Shown: positions 21,688 through 26,850 of the stretch, piece after piece
Layout: each line of letters begins with the position of its first letter
Numbering within the stretch: position 1 is the first letter of the stretch
DNA from: an uncultured Collinsella sp.
GTDB taxonomy: Bacteria > Actinomycetota > Coriobacteriia > Coriobacteriales > Coriobacteriaceae
Length of the DNA: 26,850 nucleotides
Direction: 5' to 3'
Assembly: GCA_900540905.1 (NCBI GenBank)
Contig: UQHR01000031.1
Coordinates: 1-26,850 of the forward strand
Program-made: the position numbers and the translations under genes
Notes under the pieces: model-generated
Database searches by the model: none
Told to the model about the DNA's origin: nothing
The model's input: only the letters and a program-made list of their open reading frames with translations

Positions 21688-22764
21688 ATGGCATTCGATC
21701 CCATTCAAGAGGATTGCCATCGCCTCGTTCTTGAGGCCTTGCGCCGCGACAATATCCCGCTCACCGACGGTGCCGCCGTAGAGCGTCTGATGGAACAATT
21801 CACCCGCAACCCCGCACCGCTCATCGTGCACGACCGCGACCGCGCCGGGCACCTCATTGCCAAGGTGGTCGAGGCTGTCGACTACCGCATTCCCTTTATC
21901 CCTGACGATACCCAGGCAGAGCAAGAAGAGGCAGCTGCCGAGAACATGCTCCGCGAGGCGGCCGCACTCGATCCGGCCAACTGGGACGCTCAGCGCATGC
22001 TGACGGCACTCACCGCCGAATCCAACGAGGAATACGTGCAGTATCTGGTGTCCAAGTGCGACGAGGTGGAGCACGATCTGGCGCTCAAGATCGCCTCGGC
22101 GCAGGACCCCTACGAGCGCGAGGCCGCTGGCGACCTTATGCGCCGCCCCTACCTGCGCTGGCTTGCCGCCTTGGCATCGCGCGCGCTCATTAGCGGACGC
22201 TACCGCATGTCGCTCGAAGCCGCGAATCGCAGCTTGGACTTTGCGCCCAACGATCCGGCCGATGTCCGCCACACCGCGATGCTCGCCATGGCAAAGCTCG
22301 AATACTCTGCCGAGGAGCTCAAGCGTTTTCGCTCTGCCCACTCTGTACCCTATCTCGCGAATACCCCGCTGCGCCGCCGCCCCAAAGATGCGGAGCGCGA
22401 CTTGGACCCGTGGACGCTCATCGCACTGATGAGCGCAGCCTGGCGCGAGCTGGACTACGAGGGCGCCGAGCACTACCTGCGTATCCTTGCGCGCTCGTGT
22501 CCGCACGCGGCCGAGGCGCTCTACTTCCAAACCGAGTTTCCCGATGGCGTCTATGCCCGCGTCAACGTGGGTGCAGGCTCCACCGACGAGCTCGTCCTTG
22601 CACTGTCCGAGGCGACGCCGGTACTGCAGGAGGGCCTGGGCGCTCCCGACAACGCCAGCTTTGCCGCCTGGGTCGCCACCAACGACATCGTGCGTTCCCA
22701 AATCGACGAGCGCATCCTGCGCGCAGCCGAGCAGGGGCTTCCATTTAAGGGAGGGGACCTCTGA
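21688..22764 (+). CDS. Helical-repeat (TPR-like) protein, first of a paralogous pair
   Basis: A 358-residue, mostly alpha-helical soluble protein of unknown function. TPR-like helix pairs are visible at LREAAALDPANWDAQRMLTAL (about 99-118) and, in pieces, GRYRMSLEAANRSLDFAPND and VRHTAMLAMAKLEY (about 177-215). There is no signal peptide or membrane segment. The ATG at 21688 follows AAAGGAGG. Its stop overlaps the start of the next gene (TGATG), so the two proteins are made in step. The block YLRWLAALASRALISGRYR aligns with LIGWLHTLEAISQLCMASAR of the neighbour, showing they are paralogues. Being co-transcribed with murT-gatD suggests a cell-envelope link; that is inference. Confidence 0.7.
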   Translation: MAFDPIQEDCHRLVLEALRRDNIPLTDGAAVERLMEQFTRNPAPLIVHDRDRAGHLIAKVVEAVDYRIPFIPDDTQAEQEEAAAENMLREAAALDPANWDAQRMLTALTAESNEEYVQYLVSKCDEVEHDLALKIASAQDPYEREAAGDLMRRPYLRWLAALASRALISGRYRMSLEAANRSLDFAPNDPADVRHTAMLAMAKLEYSAEELKRFRSAHSVPYLANTPLRRRPKDAERDLDPWTLIALMSAAWRELDYEGAEHYLRILARSCPHAAEALYFQTEFPDGVYARVNVGAGSTDELVLALSEATPVLQEGLGAPDNASFAAWVATNDIVRSQIDERILRAAEQGLPFKGGDL

Positions 22765-23807
22765 TGGATCCGAGCGTCTACATCCCCGCCTACTTGGAGC
22801 GCACCTATCTGGCGTCGCACCCCGAGCTCACCGATGCAGCACGCGAGCTTGTCCATAACGACATTAGCGCGAATCCCCAAAAGTACGCGCAGTCCGAGCA
22901 TGCCCAAGCGCTGCTGTCCTATGCCGGTGTTCATCGCCACCTGCTCGACGAGCTCCATCGCATCGAGGACATGGGCAGCGATGAGGAGTTTGAACAGACG
23001 CGCAACCGCCTGTTCGACGATATGCGCGATGAGCTGCTCAAGATCGTCCGCATCGATGCGTATGTCCTCGACGCGCAGCTGCTCGCCATCATCCTGGCCG
23101 ACACGCCCGTTGACGCCTGCCTGGGCGACCTGATGAAGCTCGAGGCGACCACGGCCGATTACCTGCAGCAAAGTGTGCCCGGGTTCGACATGGAAGCCCC
23201 GCACTACTGGGCCAATAATGTTTTGGCCGACGGTGTCACCGCAGCAGACCTTACCGTGAGCGAGCCGGCTCTTATCGGGTGGCTTCACACACTCGAAGCC
23301 ATCTCGCAGCTGTGCATGGCGAGCGCTCGTTACCGTGCTGCCGCCAACTACGCCCGCCGCGTCCTTAAGGCAGAAGGCTATCCCACCCGAGCTGCCGGCA
23401 CCGTGTTGCTCGCCCTCGCTCGTCTGGAAGACCAGGACGGCTTTTTTGCCCTAGCTCACCAACTCGAGGAACAGGTGGGGGCTGATGCACTCGAGAACTC
23501 CCCCTGGTACCTGCTCGCCCGCACCATCCTCTTGTTCAAAACAAACAAGATGCGCCCGGCGACACGCGCGCTGCGTGAGTTTGCCAACCGTTGCGAGGGC
23601 GGCGCGTTCTTCTTGCTGAACCCCATGTACCAGACGCCGTACCTTCCCTGCCGACCCGAGCCGCGCGATCCCTGGGATCTTTCGCACCAGGCCGTTTGGG
23701 AAGCGGACGGTATTATCTCGGACACTCCCGACTTTGCCCCCTGGGCCAATGCCTGTGAAGACGTGTCACAGCTTGCCCAGGAATTTGCGCGCCGCTACGG
23801 TTTTTAG
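22764..23807 (+). CDS. Helical-repeat protein, second of a paralogous pair
   Basis: A 347-residue helical protein of unknown function. It begins MDPSVYIPAYLERTYLASHP and carries the repeat block shared with its neighbour: ARYRAAANYARRVLKAEGYP followed by GTVLLALARLEDQDGFFAL. The C-terminal part is distinct, with PMYQTPYLPCRPEPRDPWDL. There are no signal peptide, membrane segments or catalytic motifs I can name. Its ATG overlaps the preceding stop by one base, with GAGGGGAC as ribosome site, and murT-gatD starts 45 bases after its stop. The duplication of a scaffold-like protein next to a peptidoglycan-modifying enzyme hints at a complex, but nothing in the sequence proves it. Confidence 0.65.
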   Translation: MDPSVYIPAYLERTYLASHPELTDAARELVHNDISANPQKYAQSEHAQALLSYAGVHRHLLDELHRIEDMGSDEEFEQTRNRLFDDMRDELLKIVRIDAYVLDAQLLAIILADTPVDACLGDLMKLEATTADYLQQSVPGFDMEAPHYWANNVLADGVTAADLTVSEPALIGWLHTLEAISQLCMASARYRAAANYARRVLKAEGYPTRAAGTVLLALARLEDQDGFFALAHQLEEQVGADALENSPWYLLARTILLFKTNKMRPATRALREFANRCEGGAFFLLNPMYQTPYLPCRPEPRDPWDLSHQAVWEADGIISDTPDFAPWANACEDVSQLAQEFARRYGF

Positions 23808-23852
23808 TGACGCACTCGACCCGACCATGTCGTTTACGTTAGGAACGGTTTC

Positions 23853-26030
23853 ATGAACCTCCGCTCATCTCTCGCCTGTACCTCGAGCGATATCGCTCGC
23901 TGGGGACTGCGCTCTGTCCTCAAACGCCAGGGCGGCGTACTCCCCGGCCGCATCGCCATGAAGATCGACCCCGAGCTGCTAAGCGACCTCGCCGGCCTTA
24001 TCGACCGCAGCGTGGTGATCACCGGCACCAACGGTAAGACCACCACCTCCAACCTCATCGCCGACGCCGTTGCCGCCAGCGGCGCCACCGTGGTATGCAA
24101 CCGCGCCGGCAACAACATGGAGCCGGGCGTGGTGGGCGCTCTGCTCGAGGCCCGCGGCGGCCTTAAGCACACTGACAGCGGCAAGCGTGTGGGCGTTTTT
24201 GAATGCGATGAGCTCTACACCGTGCGCGTCCTGCCCAAGCTCAAGCCGACGTACTTCGTGCTGCTCAACCTGTTCCGCGACCAGCTGGATCGCTATGGCG
24301 AGATCGATCACACCCAGGAGGTCATCGCCCATGCGTTGGAGCTCTCTCCGGCAACAACGCTCATCTACAACGCAGACGACCCGCTGTGTGCCTCGATTGC
24401 CGCGCGCGTTCCCAATGCAAGCATCGCCTTTGGCATCGACAGCGCCACCAACACCGAGTCCGACCGTATTAGCGACTCACGTTTTTGCTCAAAGTGCAAC
24501 ACGCCGCTGGAGTATGACTACGTGCAATACGGCCAGCTCGGCGCCTACCATTGCCCCTCGTGCGGCTGGGCCCGCCCTGCGCTTGTCCGTCGCGTGACGG
24601 ACGTGAAGCTCGGCTGCGACGGCTACGGCTTCGACCTGGTCTTTGGATCTGCGCCCGACGCGGCTGCCGTACACATCGCCACACGCTACAACGGCCTGTA
24701 CATGGTCTACAACGTTGCCGCCGCCTTCTTTGCCGCGCACGAGTTGGGCGTGGATACGGCGCTTCTACAGCCTACGCTCGATGCCTACGTCCCCGCCGGC
24801 GGACGTATGGGGCGCTGGGATATCGCCGGCCGCACCGTCGAGGCCAACCTGGCTAAGAATCCCGTAGGCTTCGATCGACAAATCCAGTCCATCAAGACGA
24901 CAGGCGGCAGACTCTGCGCTTTCTTCCTTAACGACAATGACGCCGACGGACACGATGTATCGTGGATCTACGACGTCGACTTTGATCGCATCGCCGACAC
25001 GCCGGGTCTTGTCGCCTTTGCCGGAGGCACGCGCGCGCACGACATGCAGGTGCGCCTCAAGTACGCCGGCATCGATGCCGCGATTATCTCGGACGTCGCG
25101 CAGGCAATTGGCGCCGTGGCAGACGAGGCCGCCGATGACACCTTCTACGCCGTCGCCAACTACACGGCCTTCCCGCCGCTGGTCAAGGAGCTCGACGGGC
25201 TGAAAGGCGCCACCGCCGATGCTGTTGCCGGGCGCGCCGTAGCCCGTGCCGACGGCAGCGCTCTTCCTGTCGGCATCGCGCCAGTCGAACTTTCGCACCC
25301 GCTGCGCATCGTCTACCTGTATCCCGATGCCCTTAACCTCTACGGCGACGGCGGCAATGTTATCGCGCTCGAGCGCCGCTGCGTCTGGCGCGGCATTCCC
25401 GTGCGCGTGGACGAGGTCCGTATGGGCGAAACGCTTGATTTGACCGATGCCGATATCGTCATGATGGGTGGCGGCTCCGACCGCGACCAGCTAGCCGTGG
25501 CACACGAGCTGCTCGCCCAAAAAGACAAGGTCGCGGCCTATGTTGAGGATGGCGGCTCGCTGCTTGCCATCTGTGGCAGCTATCAGCTGCTCGGCCGTTC
25601 GTACTATATGGGTGAGGATCGCATCGAGGGCCTGGGCGTCATTGCCGCCGAAACCGTACGTGGCTCCGATCGCCTGATCGGCAACGTAGCCGTCAAAACC
25701 GATCTGGCACCTGAGCCCTTTGTGGGATTCGAGAACCATGGCGGCCGCACGCTTTTGGACGCCGATGCCACGCCGCTCGGAACGTCCGTCGTCGCGGGCA
25801 CCGGCAACAACGGCGACGATGGCTTTGAGGGCCTGATCTACAAGGGCGTCATCGGCACGTACCTGCACGGACCAGCGCTACCCAAGAACCCCGAGCTCGC
25901 CGACTGGCTCATTACCCACGCCCTCGAGCGCCGCGGCGATGCGCAGGCCACAGCCCTGCTGCCGCTCAAGCCCCTCGACGACACCTACGAGCGCGCCGCC
26001 CACGACGCCGCCATGAAGCTCCTCCCCTAA
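23853..26030 (+). CDS. murT-gatD: Single-chain MurT-GatD fusion, lipid II isoglutaminyl synthase
   Basis: A 725-residue fusion of two proteins that are normally separate (about 440 and 240 residues). Residues 1-450 are MurT: Mur-ligase P-loop TGTNGKTTTSNL (57-68), FECDELYTVRVLPKLKPTYF (116-135), a four-cysteine zinc ribbon C212/C215/C234/C237, and the DUF1727 C-terminal domain with NDNDADGHDVSWIYDVDF, which carries the Asp that completes the GatD triad in studied systems. Residues about 451-483 form an Ala/Gly-rich linker. Residues 484-695 are GatD: nucleophile C574 in LLAICGSYQLLG and H672 in TYLHGPALPKNPELAD. The complex amidates D-glutamate at position 2 of lipid II using glutamine and ATP. 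The start is ATG 23853 with a modest AGGA site. Confidence 0.93.
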   Translation: MNLRSSLACTSSDIARWGLRSVLKRQGGVLPGRIAMKIDPELLSDLAGLIDRSVVITGTNGKTTTSNLIADAVAASGATVVCNRAGNNMEPGVVGALLEARGGLKHTDSGKRVGVFECDELYTVRVLPKLKPTYFVLLNLFRDQLDRYGEIDHTQEVIAHALELSPATTLIYNADDPLCASIAARVPNASIAFGIDSATNTESDRISDSRFCSKCNTPLEYDYVQYGQLGAYHCPSCGWARPALVRRVTDVKLGCDGYGFDLVFGSAPDAAAVHIATRYNGLYMVYNVAAAFFAAHELGVDTALLQPTLDAYVPAGGRMGRWDIAGRTVEANLAKNPVGFDRQIQSIKTTGGRLCAFFLNDNDADGHDVSWIYDVDFDRIADTPGLVAFAGGTRAHDMQVRLKYAGIDAAIISDVAQAIGAVADEAADDTFYAVANYTAFPPLVKELDGLKGATADAVAGRAVARADGSALPVGIAPVELSHPLRIVYLYPDALNLYGDGGNVIALERRCVWRGIPVRVDEVRMGETLDLTDADIVMMGGGSDRDQLAVAHELLAQKDKVAAYVEDGGSLLAICGSYQLLGRSYYMGEDRIEGLGVIAAETVRGSDRLIGNVAVKTDLAPEPFVGFENHGGRTLLDADATPLGTSVVAGTGNNGDDGFEGLIYKGVIGTYLHGPALPKNPELADWLITHALERRGDAQATALLPLKPLDDTYERAAHDAAMKLLP

Positions 26031-26037
26031 CGCCCCG

Positions 26038-26073
26038 CCACCACAAAGGGACAGGCACCTTTGTGGTGGTTTT
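26038..26073 (+). terminator. REP-like hairpin acting as terminator after murT-gatD
   Basis: CCACCACAAAGG (26038-26049) and CCTTTGTGGTGG (26058-26069) pair perfectly, followed by TTTT (26070-26073), 7 bases after the stop codon. The core CAAAGGGACAGG resembles that of the palindrome at 18702-18732. A degraded copy of the right half (CTCCTATGTGGTGGTTTTT) occurs at about 26255-26273. Confidence 0.65.
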
Positions 26074-26090
26074 GACCCGTCCCAGCGGTT

Positions 26091-26230
26091 TGTCTCAATC
26101 TGTAACATCTAGACCGTTAAAAGTCGTCTTACTGTTACAGAATGAGATGTTCGTCCCGACGCCTGCCTTTTGTCTCGATCTGTAACATATAGAGCCGATT
26201 TATCAGCCCAGATGTTACAGGTTGAGATGT
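26091..26230. repeat. Two tandem 80-bp units, each holding a 60-bp inverted repeat
   Basis: Unit 1 starts TGTCTCAATCTGTAACAT at 26091 and ends at 26150 with CTGTTACAGAATGAGATGT. Unit 2 starts TGTCTCGATCTGTAACAT at 26171 and ends at 26230 with ATGTTACAGGTTGAGATGT. The period is exactly 80 bases and the 20-base spacers share CGTCCC near their start. Within each unit the outer arms (TCTCA..CTGTAACA with TGTTACAG..TGAGA) pair. The inner loops differ in sequence, so the arms appear conserved and the loops free to vary. No coding capacity is seen. Confidence 0.65.
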
Positions 26231-26289
26231 TTGATGATCGGGATAGAGAGCCAGCTCCTATGTGGTGGTTTTTCAGTTTGCCAACGATA

Positions 26290-26318
26290 TGTGAACGGCT
26301 AAAAAAGTCTGCTATACT
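26290..26318 (+). promoter_or_regulatory. Promoter of the tRNA-Glu gene
   Basis: TGTGAA (26290-26295) and TATACT (26313-26318) are separated by 17 bases, with the expected start of transcription about four bases before the mature tRNA 5' end. Confidence 0.6.
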
Positions 26319-26328
26319 CTTTCCCGCT

Positions 26329-26405
26329 GTCCCCATCGTCTAGCGGCCAAGGACGCCACCCTTTCAAGGTGGATATCGCGGGTTCGAATCCCGCTGGGGG
26401 CACCA
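26329..26405 (+). tRNA. tRNA-Glu (anticodon UUC)
   Basis: The acceptor arms GTCCCCA (26329-26335) and TGGGGGC (26395-26401) pair with one G-T wobble. The anticodon stem CCACC/GGTGG encloses the loop CTTTCAA, giving anticodon TTC. The T arm is GCGGGTTCGAATCCCGC, discriminator A26402, and CCA (26403-26405) is encoded. This decodes GAA and GAG as glutamate. Confidence 0.95.
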
Positions 26406-26676
26406 TTTGAATTGAAGAGCCCGTTACCCTCGCGGTAGCGGGCTTTTTGCTACCCATGCGCCGGGATTCGAACCCGACAGGGTGCGGAGCTGAGGAAACG
26501 CGAAGCGTTTTCCAGCGCAGCACGCAAGGAGCGAAGCGACGCGGCGAAAGCGGGCGGCGTCAGCCGCACGCGGACATCCCGCTGGGGGCACCATTTGAAA
26601 TGTGAAGGCCGTTACCAATTCGGTAGCGGGCTTTTTGCTACCGATATGCCGGGATTCGGACCCGGCAGGGTGCGGA
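26388..26676. repeat. 101-bp direct duplication of the tRNA-Glu 3' end and its terminator
   Basis: 26388-26488 and 26576-26676 share ATCCCGCTGGGGGCACCATT at their left ends, then the GTTACC..GGTAGCGGGCTTTTTGC hairpin, then GCCGGGATTCG..ACCCG..CAGGGTGCGGA at their right ends. The offset is 188 bases. The 87 bases between contain a GGAAACGC/GCGTTTTCC hairpin and a GCGGC/GCCGC pair but no gene. The second copy has only the last bases of the tRNA and cannot make a functional tRNA. The T-arm-like GATTCGAACCC on the opposite strand recurs in each copy. Confidence 0.7.
26418..26448 (+). terminator. Terminator of the tRNA-Glu gene
   Basis: AGCCCGTTACC (26418-26428) pairs with GGTAGCGGGCT (26434-26444) with one G-T wobble, followed by a run of T to 26448. 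A second, diverged copy lies at about 26607-26635. Confidence 0.85.
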
Positions 26677-26725
26677 TCCCGGCATCTTCCGATGGACCAT
26701 GGGCAAAAAATGGCAAATATGAGTA

Positions 26726-26746
26726 CTGTTACCGATTTAGTAACAG
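26726..26746. repeat. Short inverted repeat CTGTTAC/GTAACAG
   Basis: CTGTTAC (26726-26732) and GTAACAG (26740-26746) surround CGATTTA. The same TGTTACAG word recurs in the 80-bp units at 26091-26230, suggesting a shared recognition sequence. No gene is visible from 26677 to 26819. Confidence 0.4.
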
Positions 26747-26819
26747 CGATTTCATGCCTTCAGAAATCGATTTAGACGTCAGGTGTCCTACGGCGGGGTA
26801 GCGCGCAGAGATGTGGTGT

Positions 26820-26850
26820 AAGAGGCGGGGCATGCCCCGCCTCTTCTCTT
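26820..26850. terminator. 26-bp perfect palindrome, probable terminator
   Basis: AAGAGGCGGGGCA (26820-26832) is followed by its exact reverse complement, then CTCTT. The A-flank and T-flank suit termination on either strand. It probably marks the 3' end of a gene lying to the right of the window. Confidence 0.65.

Noticed and set aside
26091..26230. CRISPR array
   Set aside because: There are only two units, the repeats are 60 bases with internal inverted arms, the spacers share sequence, and no cas genes are near.
26450..26490. A second tRNA on the - strand, suggested by GGGTTCGAATCCCGG
   Set aside because: Only a T-arm-like hairpin is present; no anticodon stem or acceptor pairing could be built.
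26299..26618. Small - strand open frames starting like MVPPAGFEPAIS
   Set aside because: These are well-known false frames antisense to tRNA 3' ends and their duplicated flank.

Overview
The window looks like the chromosome of a gut coriobacterium close to Collinsella. The reasons are the high G+C, short intergenic gaps with strong hairpin terminators, a mannose-family PTS, tandem glycerol-dehydrogenase-like genes, a MurT/GatD system, and a coriobacterial style of ferredoxin and TPR-like proteins. This is inference from gene content; no taxonomic marker such as 16S rRNA is present.

Layout. (1) 1-2251: the last codons of a sensor kinase, then a lower-G+C cassette of SAM-dependent methyltransferases on the + strand behind a very good DtxR/IdeR-type iron box (235-253). 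The second methyltransferase has lost its 3' half in a deletion that fused it to the tail of a membrane protein. (2) 2284-9778, all on the - strand: a LevR-like PRD regulator, then PTS IIB, IIC (frameshifted), IID and IIA, a GH172/DUF2961 glycosidase and a ROK fructokinase. The gene set follows the logic of a sucrose-PTS operon (uptake, intracellular hydrolysis, kinase), but with a GH172 enzyme, so a fructose-containing dianhydride or related fructoside is the best guess for the substrate. (3) 9954-10664: a deletion scar joining the 3' end of an MTA/SAH nucleosidase gene to the 3' end of an unknown + strand gene. (4) 10718-13597: guaA (-) and a cytoplasmic asparaginase (+), divergent, with a large inverted-repeat operator candidate. 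(5) 13640-14603: a 244-bp element with terminal inverted repeats that looks like a MITE, then a small XRE repressor divergent from an unknown gene across a 24-bp perfect palindrome. (6) 14613-17452: DUF1648 membrane protein, ychF, and a poly-ferredoxin. (7) 17604-21187: two tandem glycerol-dehydrogenase paralogues and an iron-type alcohol dehydrogenase, each followed or separated by hairpins. (8) 21688-26030: a three-gene + strand operon of two paralogous helical-repeat proteins and a single-chain MurT-GatD fusion (lipid II amidation). (9) 26038-26850: repeat-rich DNA around a tRNA-Glu(UUC) gene, including two tandem 80-bp units each containing an inverted repeat, and a 101-bp duplication of the tRNA 3' end plus its terminator.

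The strongest candidates for something not well described are the GH172/fructokinase/mannose-PTS locus with its structurally reduced LevR-type regulator, the MurT-GatD fusion with its coupled helical-repeat pair, and the iron-box methyltransferase cassette. Three genes in the first 10.3 kb are visibly broken (methyltransferase 2, PTS IIC, MTA/SAH nucleosidase), so either this strain is losing these functions or some breaks are assembly errors.
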